Notes: generated by a model from the letters alone, not told the origin. 64,000 bases of DNA from Reinekea marinisedimentorum (GCF_004341165.1 NZ_SLZR01000006.1:162362-226361); one strand, 5' to 3'; counted from the stretch's first letter, positions 17,293 through 30,051 are shown. A program made the numbers and translations.

Positions 17293-18567
17293 TTATTGCT
17301 TTTCCTCTCGTCTTTTCTTTAACATCTTTTCAATATGGCTTTTCACATCGATGCCGGCCGTGCCGTTCGGCAGTTCTTTTTCAATATGGTAATGCCGGTA
17401 TTTCTCATTGGTTAAATCAATCAGCATTTCTTTGCTGCGCAGTTTTTGATGCTCGTCTGTAATGACGGCAAGCTTTGGTCGCAGAGGTTTATCTTCATTA
17501 GACTTGGCGACGATCGCGATTTGCCCGCTTTCCAGCTGCACAAGGCTGCCGGTATTGTAAAAGCCAATGCATTGAATGAATTCTTTGGCAAGTTGGGTAT
17601 CGAACTGGCTACCGGCATTTTCAAAAATAACCCTCAATGCCTGAAACGATGATTTGCCGCGCGTATAGCAGCGGTCACTGGTCATGGCATCGTAGGCATC
17701 AACAATGGTAACAATTTTCGCGTAGTAAGGGATTTGCGCCGACGTTAACGAGCGGGGGTAGCCGCGACCATCCACCCGTTCATGATGGCTGTGGGCGACA
17801 TCTACGGCATACCGGCTTTCACCCTTCAGGGCCATCAGAATATTTCGGCCGTAGGTGGAATGCTCAGCCATGATGTGGGCTTCTTCTTTCGTCAACCGGC
17901 CGGGCTTATTGAGAATTTCCTCCGGAACTTTGCTTTTGCCAACGTCATGCAGCAGGCCGCACATGGCGATGATTTTAATTTCAAATTCCATCAACCCCAG
18001 GTGACGGGCAAAGGTCGCGCACAGGATGCACACATTCATGCTGTGTTCGGCGGTATAGGCGTCTTTGTTTTTTAACAGCGTTAAGTACTTCAGTGTGTCT
18101 TTGTTATCGAGTACCTGATCAACAATTTTTTCAACCACGTTTCTGCATTCGTTGATGTTTAGCGTATTGCCGACGCGTAAGCCATCCATCACAGAGGTAG
18201 CCAGTGCCCGCGCCGAGGTGAAGGTCATATAGGATGACTCGATCGCCTCATCAAAACTGACCCGGTTCAGGTATTTAACACGGGTTTTACTTTGTGGCCC
18301 GCGAAGAAGTGCGGTCGCCGCCGTTTTTTGCGGCTCGGCCTTGCCGATACGGCTTTGCAGTTCTTCGAGCTGTTCAATGCGTACCTGCACATAGACGTAA
18401 TTGCACTGGTACTGTAGCTGGTGAAGTTCTTCCAGGGTGCGGATGATAAAACTTTGCAGCAGGAACGGGGTTTCTTCCCACGGACGATCGAGCTTCACGA
18501 CGTGCATACCGATCTCCAGTTTGCTGACGGGGACTTCAATGTCCTGATAGGTTTTGCCTTTCATCAT
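17293..18567 (-). CDS. HD-GYP domain cyclic-di-GMP phosphodiesterase with DUF3391 N-terminus
   Basis: 424 residues. The N-terminal part (VPVSKLEIGMHVVKLDRPWE) is the DUF3391 module common in front of HD-GYP domains. The catalytic part has H175 (AEHSMN), HD at 207-208 (LLHDVGKSKVPEEI) and the HHERVDGRGYP motif at 261-271, so the metal-binding and GYP signatures are intact. It is predicted to degrade cyclic di-GMP and so influence motility or biofilm formation. It is a single gene with no partner nearby; no receiver domain is present. Confidence 0.93.
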   Translation of the reverse strand: MMKGKTYQDIEVPVSKLEIGMHVVKLDRPWEETPFLLQSFIIRTLEELHQLQYQCNYVYVQVRIEQLEELQSRIGKAEPQKTAATALLRGPQSKTRVKYLNRVSFDEAIESSYMTFTSARALATSVMDGLRVGNTLNINECRNVVEKIVDQVLDNKDTLKYLTLLKNKDAYTAEHSMNVCILCATFARHLGLMEFEIKIIAMCGLLHDVGKSKVPEEILNKPGRLTKEEAHIMAEHSTYGRNILMALKGESRYAVDVAHSHHERVDGRGYPRSLTSAQIPYYAKIVTIVDAYDAMTSDRCYTRGKSSFQALRVIFENAGSQFDTQLAKEFIQCIGFYNTGSLVQLESGQIAIVAKSNEDKPLRPKLAVITDEHQKLRSKEMLIDLTNEKYRHYHIEKELPNGTAGIDVKSHIEKMLKKRREEKQ

Positions 18568-18845
18568 GATGGGCTGTCTGAAGGTAATCTGGTGAACATA
18601 GCTTAATGATAGTTATCCGTGCCGCACTTGCTAGGCATTTGAGGGAAGTTAAGCGTTAATTGGGTTTATTGCTGCCACCCGGATGCCGGGGTAAATGAAA
18701 ATAACTGTGATGCAAATCATAAAGGTAGGGCGACTCAGGAATAAGTTGTTGTTTCTGAAAAGAAAAGTAGAACTGACTATAGGTTTTCACAAAGGCCAAG
18801 AGGCGATAGAATCGATGGCTTGTGTAGCATCTAAGATATCGCCGA

Positions 18846-21800
18846 ATGCGCCTGAAGAGTATCAAACTGTCCGGTTTCAAATCTTTTGTAGACCCGACGC
18901 GAATTCCGTTCCCGACTAACCTGTCGGCCATCGTCGGCCCTAATGGCTGTGGTAAATCCAACACCATCGATGCCGTGCGTTGGGTGATGGGTGAATCTTC
19001 AGCCAAACACTTGCGTGGTGAATCGAAAACCGATGTTATCTTCAACGGCAGTAATTCGCGCAAGCCGGTCAGCCAGTGCAACGTGGAGCTGGTGTTTGAT
19101 AACTCAGATCACACTCTGCGGGGTGAATTCGCCGCCTACAACGAAATTTCTATTCGCCGTCGTGTTACCCGCGATGGCGATTCCAGCTATTTTTTGAACG
19201 GTGCTAAATGCCGCCGTAAAGATGTAACTGATCTGTTTCTGGGGACCGGTCTGGGGCCTCGCTCCTATTCAATTATTGAACAGGGCATGATCTCTCGGCT
19301 GATTGAATCGAAACCGGAAGAGCTGCGCGTCTATATTGAAGAGGCTGCGGGTATTTCCCGCTATAAAGAGCGCCGTCGTGAAACCGAAAACCGCATGCGC
19401 CGCACCCATGAAAACCTGGAGCGCCTGACAGACATCCGCGAAGAGCTGGAGCGTCAGTTAGCGCATTTGCATCGTCAGGCTCAAGCCGCTGAAAAATATA
19501 AAAACTTTAAGGAAGAAGAGCGCAAAACCAAGGCTCAGCTCTCAGCACTGCGCTGGCAGCGACTGAACAGCGAGGTTCAGGAACAGGAGCTGAAGATCGC
19601 TGAGCTGGAAACCAAATACGAAAGCTTTGTTTCCCAGCAACGCCATATCGATACTGAAATGGAAGTCGTCCGTGAGCAGCATCACGATGCGACCGAGGCC
19701 TTTAACCGGGTTCAGGAGCGCTACTACCAGCTGGGTAACGAGATAGCCCGTTTTGAGCAGACGCTGGCGCATCGGCAGGAGCAATCCGCACAGCTGCTGC
19801 AGGATATTCAGGAAGCCGAGCGACTGATGCAGGAGGCGGTTTCAGAAACGGAAACCGACTCTGAACTGGTTGAAGAAAAGATTGAAACGCTGACATTTCT
19901 GGAGCCAGAGATCGAAGCCGCTGCAGAAAAAACTGAGATCGCTCAGGAGCAGCTGGCCGAGCTGGAAGAAAAACAATCGGCCTGGCAGGGCAAGTGGGAT
20001 GCATTCAATCAGAATGCTCAGGGCCCCAAGCGCCAGGCTGAGGTTGCGCAATCGCGTATTCAACATTTGGAGCGCGTGCTCGAGCAATACCACCGCCGTC
20101 AGGAATCGCTGCACCGCGAACGGCAGCAGATTGCTGACAACCCGGAATCTGAAGCGCTGGCGCAGTTGGTTGAAGAGTCTGACCTGCTCGATGAAAAAAC
20201 CGAAGAGCTGCAAATGCAGCTGGAAGACCTGACCGATCGCCAACAGCAGCACAGAGAGCTGGTTGAGGCTAAACGTCTGGCGCGCGATCAGGCGCGGCAG
20301 GAGCTGCAGCAGAAGAGCGCCCGCCAGAGTACGGTTAAGGCTTTGATTAAAGCCGCTATGTCGGAAGAATCACCCGGTGTGCAAAACTGGCTGGCCAGTC
20401 ATCAGCTGCGTGAAGCCCGCCGTCTGGCACAGGATTTACACGTTGAAGCCAGCTGGGAAGGCGCTGTAGAAACGGTGCTTGGCAGTTCGCTGCAGGCGAT
20501 TCAGGTTGAAAACATTGCACAGTTACCGGAAGCCCTGGAGCGCTTTAAAGAGGGTGAGTTGACGCTCATAGACCGAAGTTCCGTTGTCCATGCCGGCGGC
20601 GAATCGCTGTTGAGTAAGGTCTCCGGCAGTGCCGATCTCAGTGGTTGGCTCGGTCAGGTATTGATTGCCTCTAACCTGCAGCAGGCGTTAGACCGCCGTG
20701 CTTCTCTGCAGCCGGGCGAAAGCCTGATCACGCCTGAAGGTATCTGGCTGGGGCCAAACTGGCTGCGGATGCGCCGTGGCGAAGACAGTCAGCACGGTTT
20801 GCTGAGCCTGCAGCAAGAGCTGGAAACGCTCGATGAACTTGTCGATGAGCTGGAGGTCACAGAGGAAGACGTCACAGTCGGTCTGGAGATGGCGCAGCTG
20901 CAGTTGAAAGCCGTTGAGGACGAGCGCGAACAGACCCAGCGGGAGTATCAACGGCTGAGTCGTGAACAGGCCGAACTGAAAGCCCAGCTCAGCGGTAAAC
21001 GGGTACAGGCCGAGCAGCTCAAGGAGCGCAAAGGTCGGCTGGATCAGGATATCGCCGAAGTTGAAGCGCAGATGATAGAAGAGCGCGAAGCTCTGGCAAT
21101 GACGCGGGAAGAATTACAGCAAGCGCTGGATTCCATGGAAGACGATGTTGAAGAGCGAGAAGCCCTGCTTGGTGAGCGCGAAGAATACCGCATTGAAATC
21201 GATGAAAAGCGCGATCTTGTCCGGCAGTCCCGTGATGCCCAGCATCAGTTGCAACTGAAGCAGCAACAGCTGCAATCGGAAGTCGACTCTTACCAGACCG
21301 CGTTGGAGCGGGCCAAGACCCAAAAGACCCGTGCCGTAGAGCGTGTCGAAAGGCTGAAGGCGCAGTTGCAGGAAAAAGAAGACCCATCTGACGACATTCA
21401 GTTCGAGCTGGAAGCCCGTTTGGAGCAAAGGCTGGAGCTGGAAAGTCAATTGAGCGAAAAGCGTATTGTGGTTGAAACCGCAGACAGCAAAATGCGTGAA
21501 ATGGATCAGAGCAGGCACACGATTGATCAGCAGGCAATGACGGTTCGCAGCGAGTTAGAGCAGAGCCGTATGTCTGCCCAGACGGTGATGACCCGCCGTG
21601 CAACCTTGCAGGAGCAGCTTCAGGAGCAGCAGTACGATTTAGCGACCGTACTGGAAAACCTGCCGGAAGAGGCGAATGAGGCTGACTGGGAAGCGTCGCT
21701 GGAGCGCCTGGCCACGCAGATTCAGCGGCTGGGGCCAATTAACCTGGCGGCTATTGAAGAGTATCAGACCCAGAGCGAGCGTAAGCGTTACCTGGATGAG

Positions 21801-22343
21801 CAGGATCAGGACTTACAGCGGGCGCTGGAGGTTCTGGAGGGTGCGATTCGAAAAATTGATAAAGAAACGCGCACCCGATTTAAAGAAACGTTCGACAAAA
21901 TTAATGCGGGCCTGAAAGAGCTGTTTCCGAAGGTTTTCGGTGGCGGTCATGCTTATCTGGAATTGACCAGTGAAGATCTACTCGACACGGGTGTCGCCAT
22001 CATGGCGCGTCCACCGGGTAAGAAGAACAGCACCATTCATCTGTTATCAGGTGGTGAGAAGGCGTTAACCGCCATCGCACTGGTGTTCTCGATCTTCAGG
22101 TTGAACCCTGCGCCGTTCTGTATGCTCGATGAAGTTGATGCGCCACTGGATGATGCCAATGTTGGTCGCTACGCTAAGCTGGTAGAGGCGATGTCTGAGC
22201 ATGTGCAATTTATTTATATCACTCACAACAAGGGCGCAATGGAAATGGCTCACCAGTTGATGGGTGTGACTATGAACGAACCCGGGGTTTCTCGTTTGGT
22301 TTCGGTCAATGTTGAAGAAGCCGCCGAATTAGCCGCAATGTAA
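18846..22343 (+). CDS. smc: Chromosome segregation protein SMC
   Basis: 1165 residues. The N-terminal ATPase half has Walker A GPNGCGKSNT (31-40); long coiled coils (about 170-500 and 670-1000) flank a hinge (about 510-640). The C-terminal half has the signature LLSGGEKALTAIAL near 1065 and Walker B FCMLDEVDAP near 1092. This is the bacterial SMC, not MukB. It condenses and aligns sister chromosomes; ScpA/ScpB are not in the window. It is followed by zipA and ligA, as in Pseudomonas. A possible promoter (TTCACA, 15 bases, TAGAAT at 18807-18812) lies just upstream. Confidence 0.97.
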   Translation: MRLKSIKLSGFKSFVDPTRIPFPTNLSAIVGPNGCGKSNTIDAVRWVMGESSAKHLRGESKTDVIFNGSNSRKPVSQCNVELVFDNSDHTLRGEFAAYNEISIRRRVTRDGDSSYFLNGAKCRRKDVTDLFLGTGLGPRSYSIIEQGMISRLIESKPEELRVYIEEAAGISRYKERRRETENRMRRTHENLERLTDIREELERQLAHLHRQAQAAEKYKNFKEEERKTKAQLSALRWQRLNSEVQEQELKIAELETKYESFVSQQRHIDTEMEVVREQHHDATEAFNRVQERYYQLGNEIARFEQTLAHRQEQSAQLLQDIQEAERLMQEAVSETETDSELVEEKIETLTFLEPEIEAAAEKTEIAQEQLAELEEKQSAWQGKWDAFNQNAQGPKRQAEVAQSRIQHLERVLEQYHRRQESLHRERQQIADNPESEALAQLVEESDLLDEKTEELQMQLEDLTDRQQQHRELVEAKRLARDQARQELQQKSARQSTVKALIKAAMSEESPGVQNWLASHQLREARRLAQDLHVEASWEGAVETVLGSSLQAIQVENIAQLPEALERFKEGELTLIDRSSVVHAGGESLLSKVSGSADLSGWLGQVLIASNLQQALDRRASLQPGESLITPEGIWLGPNWLRMRRGEDSQHGLLSLQQELETLDELVDELEVTEEDVTVGLEMAQLQLKAVEDEREQTQREYQRLSREQAELKAQLSGKRVQAEQLKERKGRLDQDIAEVEAQMIEEREALAMTREELQQALDSMEDDVEEREALLGEREEYRIEIDEKRDLVRQSRDAQHQLQLKQQQLQSEVDSYQTALERAKTQKTRAVERVERLKAQLQEKEDPSDDIQFELEARLEQRLELESQLSEKRIVVETADSKMREMDQSRHTIDQQAMTVRSELEQSRMSAQTVMTRRATLQEQLQEQQYDLATVLENLPEEANEADWEASLERLATQIQRLGPINLAAIEEYQTQSERKRYLDEQDQDLQRALEVLEGAIRKIDKETRTRFKETFDKINAGLKELFPKVFGGGHAYLELTSEDLLDTGVAIMARPPGKKNSTIHLLSGGEKALTAIALVFSIFRLNPAPFCMLDEVDAPLDDANVGRYAKLVEAMSEHVQFIYITHNKGAMEMAHQLMGVTMNEPGVSRLVSVNVEEAAELAAM

Positions 22344-22359
22344 TGCGTGGGTAGAATAT

Positions 22360-25499
<3,140 letters not shown>

Positions 25500-25586
25500 T
25501 TTACAACGTTTTATTAACTGGTGCACTTCTCGCACCATGCTGCTTGGGTATCATCAAATACCGAGCAAGGAATATATGAGAGCCTA

Positions 25587-26033
25587 ATGGATCAAGAAAC
25601 AATTGTTTATGGCGTCATTAAAGACGTAGCAACCAACGACACCGAGTTTCAGCTGAAAACGCGCCGTATTAATGCCCAGGCGTTGCTGGAGTTAGCCGAG
25701 TTCGATACGTTTCCTTATCTGACCAGCAGTATGTTTTCGATTCCTAACGAAGATTTGCTGCAGGGTGTTTATCAGACGCAGGTTATTCATTTTGCTGCCT
25801 CCTACCAGGCAGTTGAGTACCACTGGGAAGACTGGATGGCAAAGTTTGAGGCGCTACTGAAGAAGATGTACTGGGTGTCTGCCAAGGTGCATATGGAAAC
25901 CGAGCTTTCAGGTAACCATACCTTTATCTGGGAAAGCCCATCCGACTACCATGCGCCCAGTGATGAGCTGACCGTGCGCTGTGAATGGGAGCAGGAGCTG
26001 GCTTTTCATATGAACACCCGCAATATGCGCTGA
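25587..26033 (+). CDS. Conserved hypothetical protein
   Basis: 148 residues from the ATG at 25587; an upstream in-frame start at 25521 would add 22 residues without conserved character. No family was recognised. The protein is soluble, acidic, and shows no signal peptide, membrane segment or metal motif. It heads a likely three-gene operon with a UPF0270 protein (3 bases later) and a DUF2489 protein. Confidence 0.7.
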   Translation: MDQETIVYGVIKDVATNDTEFQLKTRRINAQALLELAEFDTFPYLTSSMFSIPNEDLLQGVYQTQVIHFAASYQAVEYHWEDWMAKFEALLKKMYWVSAKVHMETELSGNHTFIWESPSDYHAPSDELTVRCEWEQELAFHMNTRNMR

Positions 26034-26036
26034 TTC

Positions 26037-26288
26037 ATGATTATTCCATTTCAGGAAATTCAACCCGATACCCTGCAGGCGATTTGTGAAGACTGGCTTA
26101 CCCGCCAGGCACAGGAATGGCTGGGCGATACAGAAGAGCGTGATCAGGCGGTAAAAAGCGTGATCCAGGCGTTGGAAAACAAAAAGTTGTTCATCAGTTG
26201 GGATGAAGAGATGAACAGCCTGGACATTGTGGATGCCGAGCAGCTTGCCCTGATTCAATCCACTTCAAATACTGAATTCGGGAGTTAA
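26037..26288 (+). CDS. UPF0270 (YheU-like) family protein
   Basis: 83 residues. The start MIIPFQEIQPDTLQAICEDW matches the pattern of the small YheU/UPF0270 family (hydrophobic start, I-P-[WF]-x-x-[LI]-x-P-x-T-L), with ISWDEEMNSLDIV matching its end. Here a few residues are inserted in the middle compared with E. coli YheU. The function of the family is unknown. Confidence 0.72.
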   Translation: MIIPFQEIQPDTLQAICEDWLTRQAQEWLGDTEERDQAVKSVIQALENKKLFISWDEEMNSLDIVDAEQLALIQSTSNTEFGS

Positions 26289-26289
26289 C

Positions 26290-26742
26290 ATGCTTCTGGT
26301 AATGACCATTTTCGCCATTGGGGTGGTTCTGGCTCTGGCGGCGTATGCCTATTATTTGACCATGAAAGTTAAACAGCAGGAGCGCCAGACCGCAGAATTA
26401 AAGCAAAAGCGCCAGGCTGCTGAAAAAGAGAAACAAGACTATTTAATTGAAAGCCTGAGGGTGATTTCTGCCGCGGCGTTGAAGGAAGAATTATCAGCCT
26501 CTGAAGCGGTCATCCGTTGCAAAATGTTGCTGGATGGCATGGCTCTGACTGAAGAGCAGTGGCAGCCATACAGGGTTCTTCAGGAGGTTTTCAGCAAGGT
26601 CTGTGAGTTTGACACTCATGAGGCGCGCAAAGCGCTTTCTAAAGATGAGCGACGCCGACAGGATCAGGCGCGTGAGGCGATTGAGCAAGCCTATAAGAGT
26701 GATCTTGACCTGTGCTTCCGCAAGCTGACGACAATCGAGTAG
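26290..26742 (+). CDS. DUF2489 domain membrane-anchored protein
   Basis: 150 residues: an N-terminal membrane segment (about 3-22), a short coiled coil (KVKQQERQTAELKQKRQAAE), then a helical domain (SEAVIRCKMLLDGMALTEEQ, then PYRVLQEVFSKVCEFDTHEA) that fits DUF2489. Function unknown. It is the third gene of the small operon and converges on the minus-strand gene at 26752. Confidence 0.75.
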   Translation: MLLVMTIFAIGVVLALAAYAYYLTMKVKQQERQTAELKQKRQAAEKEKQDYLIESLRVISAAALKEELSASEAVIRCKMLLDGMALTEEQWQPYRVLQEVFSKVCEFDTHEARKALSKDERRRQDQAREAIEQAYKSDLDLCFRKLTTIE

Positions 26743-26751
26743 CATGCGCCG

Positions 26752-27450
26752 CTAGCGATTGATTGAAATTCTGTATGCCAGCTCGTGGGTATCGCCCGGC
26801 TGCATTGAATAAATAACCCATTGAATGAAGTTAATGTCCTCTGGATCGAAATCAGCATCGGCCGGAAAGTAGGTTTTACCATCGCGGGAAACCCGGTACT
26901 GGCCGTCTTCTTCATTCGTTCTTATTGAATCAAGCAGTAGTTGCACCGGGCCTTCCGGTACTAAGTTGACCAGTTCAATATCGGTTAAAACGCTATCGCT
27001 TTTGTTCTCGGCGCTAATCACCAGCTCTATTAAATCGCCCGGCTTTGCCTCGGTAATTTGTTTTCTCTGATAAATGTTGCTTTCCGGGTCGAAGGTCAGC
27101 TTGTAAAAGGTTTCGTTAACCTCAACAACGTTAACCTTTACTGCGGACTGGGTGATGCCGGTAATTGGGGTGGTTTGCGGTTCTGCTTGTGGTGTTATCT
27201 CGGGCTCTGCAGAGGGCAGATAATCGGCCGTAGGGTCTGTTGGGCTGGCGGTGTTGCTGGTTTCAGCAGGTTGCGCGCTCACTGAGCCCATGTTTTCAGT
27301 GCTGGTTGTTGTGCTAGCAGGGGTAGTCGTCTCGTTCACTGCCGCTTCCTGCAGGGTTTCTGTAACTTGGGGGGCAGCGGTATTGGTTTCGGCGAAGCTA
27401 ATGGTTGCTGTCAGTAAAACAGGTATTGCCAGTTTCGTTGCTGCTTTCAT
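26752..27450 (-). CDS. Secreted DUF11-type repeat protein
   Basis: 232 residues from the ATG whose reverse complement ends at 27450; a longer version would put 21 residues in front of the signal peptide. Residues 1-20 (MKAATKLAIPVLLTATISFA) form a signal peptide. A low-complexity Thr/Ala/Pro/Glu linker follows to about residue 95, then one DUF11/Ig-like domain (AKPGDLIELVISAENKSDSV, then LTDIELVNLVPEGPVQLLL). It is likely periplasmic or cell surface. Single gene; no partner is evident. Confidence 0.78.
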   Translation of the reverse strand: MKAATKLAIPVLLTATISFAETNTAAPQVTETLQEAAVNETTTPASTTTSTENMGSVSAQPAETSNTASPTDPTADYLPSAEPEITPQAEPQTTPITGITQSAVKVNVVEVNETFYKLTFDPESNIYQRKQITEAKPGDLIELVISAENKSDSVLTDIELVNLVPEGPVQLLLDSIRTNEEDGQYRVSRDGKTYFPADADFDPEDINFIQWVIYSMQPGDTHELAYRISINR

Positions 27451-27502
27451 GAATGCCGATCCCTGATGGTTGCTTATTGTTTTGAGTTTAATTGAACAAT
27501 AA

Positions 27503-27540
27503 TAAAAGCCCAAGCACCAGCAGCGATAACTGCTGGTGAG
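27503..27540 (-). terminator. Intrinsic terminator after rdgC
   Basis: On the minus strand a nine-base-pair perfect stem (CACCAGCAG / CTGCTGGTG, six-base loop, 27515-27538) is followed by CTTGGGCTTTTATTATT, just past the rdgC stop. Confidence 0.65.
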
Positions 27541-27550
27541 ATCGCAGGTC

Positions 27551-28438
27551 TTAGATGCTTTCTGGCTTGGCCTGTTCAGCCAATAGGCTGATGAGTTGAG
27601 TCAGCGTATCACACATCAGCAGGGCGTCACCGCGCGGGTCTTCAGAATCGTGAGCCTGTTCAATAAGGGTGTCCTGATACTTGATCCGCTTCACCTGGAA
27701 TTTTTCGTTGATAACGAACTGGCACTGGTCTTCCAGGTTCATCGCCATTTGGCAGATGCGCATGCCGGCTTCCAGTGAAAGCTTGATCTCCGGAGCGTTC
27801 AAATCCAGGTTCTTGTAGCGGGCTTTCACGGTCGGGTCCTGCAGCAGTGTCAGCTCTAAGTCTGCCTCCAACTCGGTATTTGCCGGGCGGGTTTCGGGTT
27901 CCAGATACCAGCTGGTCAGGATGTTAGCGCCGGCTGCACTGGCGCCTAAAGGAATAATGCCCAGGCTGCCAAGTGCTTCGCGTAGCGCGGAAGTAAATTC
28001 ATCGGCTGTTTTTTCGCTGGCAGAATTTACCACCATCCAGCCGTTGCGCGGGTCAATCCAGGCACTGATCTGTTTGGTTTTGTGGAAGGCCTTGGGTAGC
28101 AATTCAGCCCGGATACCTTCTTTTATTTGCTCGCGCTCCTTTTTCACCGGCCGGCGGCCTTCATCCTGTTCAATCTGGTCAAGCTTTTCGTTCAGGTAGT
28201 CGTTAACAACGCTGGCCGGCAGGATTTTTTCCTGAATCTGAGCGGAGATAAACAGCTTGCCGGATACGCTTTCAACCAGCAGGTTGCTGTCTTTAAAGCA
28301 GGGGATCCAGCCAAAGGTCGATTCCTGCAACGAGGACAGTGGGCTAAAGGTGTTTGCGCTCAGTTTCTCTTCCATGAACTCAGCGCTATGGGGAAACTGT
28401 TCGTTGAAAGTGTATACTTGGATGTTCTTAAACCACAT
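27551..28438 (-). CDS. rdgC: Recombination-associated protein RdgC
   Basis: 295 residues with the conserved RdgC start (MWFKNIQVYTFNEQF) and downstream motifs (FGWIPCF; ISAWIDPRNGWMVV; NEKFQVKRIKYQDTL). RdgC forms a ring dimer around DNA and modulates RecA loading. The start codon is separated from the divergent rhombosortase gene by 64 bases, which must hold both promoters. Length is as in E. coli and Pseudomonas. Confidence 0.96.
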   Translation of the reverse strand: MWFKNIQVYTFNEQFPHSAEFMEEKLSANTFSPLSSLQESTFGWIPCFKDSNLLVESVSGKLFISAQIQEKILPASVVNDYLNEKLDQIEQDEGRRPVKKEREQIKEGIRAELLPKAFHKTKQISAWIDPRNGWMVVNSASEKTADEFTSALREALGSLGIIPLGASAAGANILTSWYLEPETRPANTELEADLELTLLQDPTVKARYKNLDLNAPEIKLSLEAGMRICQMAMNLEDQCQFVINEKFQVKRIKYQDTLIEQAHDSEDPRGDALLMCDTLTQLISLLAEQAKPESI

Positions 28439-28502
28439 TGCTATTTTTACTCGTTACCCTGAAATTCGAACGCGGCATTGTACCCCAACAAAGACAAATT
28501 GC

Positions 28503-29120
28503 ATGGCAAAACTTCTCACTCCGGATACTTCGATTCTTATGTTTTTTAAAAACAACATGGCGGCCGTTTGGTTGTTGTGCCTGTCGCTGCTGACATTGAT
28601 CGCCAGCTGGTCTCCGGTGGTTGCTGCAGGCTCTTTTGACGCGTCACTCACCGCTGCAGGGCAGTGGTGGCGGCCGTTCTCGGCCTGGGTCTGTCAGCTC
28701 AATTTTGCTCACTGGGCGATCAATCAGTGGGGCTTGGTGGTGATGGCCTTTCTGTTGCCCAAGAGGCTGCCGTGGTTAAAAGTCATGGGGTTTGCCTGGG
28801 TCTGGTTTGCTGCCAGCCTGATGTTGCTGCAATCTGAGTATGCGGCCTATGTCGGGCTTTCCGGCCTGCTGTATGGTTGGCTTGTACTGGCTGCTTATTA
28901 CTCGCCTTACTATTCCAACCTGATGAAGGGCGCTTTTATTGCCGTTATCTCGGTTAAAGTCCTGCTCGAAAACGGCTTGCTGTTTGGCTTTCTCTGGCAA
29001 AGTGACATGCTCGAAACTCTGCTCAATGCCCCGGTGGCGCATCAGTCGCACCTGTGGGGGTTGATCTCCGGTTTGGTCTTCATCGCCGCGGTTCAGTTGT
29101 TGCAACTGCTCAGGCGTTAG
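28503..29120 (+). CDS. Rhombosortase-like rhomboid protease
   Basis: 205 residues from the ATG at 28503. Several membrane segments are visible. The rhomboid catalytic serine is in GLSGLLYGW and the histidine is in SHLWGLISG; the upstream loop WRPFSAWVCQLNFAHWAINQ corresponds to the W-R..H-W-x-x-N segment of rhombosortases. These are single-gene intramembrane proteases that process proteins with a C-terminal GlyGly-CTERM tail. No protein in the window has an obvious GlyGly-CTERM end. The gene's end overlaps the convergent LysR gene by 11 bases. Confidence 0.75.
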   Translation: MAKLLTPDTSILMFFKNNMAAVWLLCLSLLTLIASWSPVVAAGSFDASLTAAGQWWRPFSAWVCQLNFAHWAINQWGLVVMAFLLPKRLPWLKVMGFAWVWFAASLMLLQSEYAAYVGLSGLLYGWLVLAAYYSPYYSNLMKGAFIAVISVKVLLENGLLFGFLWQSDMLETLLNAPVAHQSHLWGLISGLVFIAAVQLLQLLRR

Positions 29121-29982
29121 CCTGTTCAATCAGTTGGCAGAATACCCTGGCACCATTGCTCAGCGTTCTTTGTTTGTGCGTGATTATCCCCAGGTTTCTG
29201 TTTAATTCCACGCGGTCTACGTTCAGCTGAACCAGTTGTGAGTTGATCATGGTTTCTGGTAGCAGGCTCCAGCCCAGGCCGTTACTGACCAGTGATTGAA
29301 TTGTCTCCAGGTAGTTCACATGAATAACGCGCTTCAGCGGTATGTGGTGCTTGTGAAAGGTCTGCTCAATAATCTTGTAGGTAGTTGTGCCCGGTTCCGG
29401 CAGGATGGCATTGGAAAAGGTCAGTTCATTCAGGCGAATGCTCTTGCGTTGTGCGAGCGGGTGGTCGTGCGAAACCACAAATTGCAGGTTGTCTTTCCAG
29501 ATCACCTGGGCTGCCAGTTCTTTCGGCAGTGGCGACGGAATGGTTGTTAGCACCAATTCAATCTTGCGTTGCAACAGGCTGGCAATGGCCTGTTCTGATT
29601 CCATGAATTTCAAATCCAGCTTTGCCAATGGGTTTTGATTGGCAAATTCACGCAGCAGTGGCCCCAGGTAGTGCAGGCCGATGTGGTGACTGCTCGCCAG
29701 GCTAAGAGAGCGCACGTCCTTTTCATTCAGCTGGCTGACGCTGCTTTGTACCTCGCGCATATCGTGAATCAGGTTCTGTGCTTTTTCCTGCAGTAGTTTT
29801 CCGGCCTCTGTCAGGGTGACCTCGCGGCCTATCCGGTCAAACAGTGATGCATTCAGTAGCGCCTCCAGATTGGCAATGCGTTTGGAGATGGCCGGCTGAG
29901 TCAAAAACAGCTTTTCACCGGCAGCGCTGAACGAGCCCAATTCAGCGACGGCCATAAAGGTTTCCAGGCTTTGCAGATCCAT
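29110..29982 (-). CDS. LysR-family transcriptional regulator
   Basis: 290 residues: N-terminal winged helix (MDLQSLETFMAVAELGSFSA, then LFLTQPAISKRIANLEALL) and a type 2 periplasmic-binding-like effector domain. It is transcribed divergently from leuC, 107 bases apart, and the intervening DNA carries an AT-rich dyad with T-N11-A spacing. It may regulate the leu genes or itself. The effector is unknown. Confidence 0.9.
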   Translation of the reverse strand: MDLQSLETFMAVAELGSFSAAGEKLFLTQPAISKRIANLEALLNASLFDRIGREVTLTEAGKLLQEKAQNLIHDMREVQSSVSQLNEKDVRSLSLASSHHIGLHYLGPLLREFANQNPLAKLDLKFMESEQAIASLLQRKIELVLTTIPSPLPKELAAQVIWKDNLQFVVSHDHPLAQRKSIRLNELTFSNAILPEPGTTTYKIIEQTFHKHHIPLKRVIHVNYLETIQSLVSNGLGWSLLPETMINSQLVQLNVDRVELNRNLGIITHKQRTLSNGARVFCQLIEQANA

Positions 29983-30014
29983 ATGTATTCCTTTTTGGAA
30001 TGGAAATTATAAAA

Positions 30015-30032
30015 ATAATAAATTTGTATTAT
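30015..30032. promoter_or_regulatory. Candidate LysR operator in the leuC upstream region
   Basis: An 18-base dyad, ATAAT-8-ATTAT, containing two overlapping T-N11-A matches (T16/A28 and T19/A31 of 300xx). It overlaps the -35 of the proposed leuC promoter, so binding there could repress or activate leuC. Confidence 0.45.
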
Positions 30033-30051
30033 CTGGCTGTCTAATTAAAAT
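30024..30051 (+). promoter_or_regulatory. leuC: Candidate sigma-70 promoter of leuC
   Basis: TTGTAT (30024-30029), 16 bases, TAAAAT (30046-30051). The leuC ATG lies about 38 bases further on, after the ribosome site AGGAAGAGAG. Confidence 0.5.
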
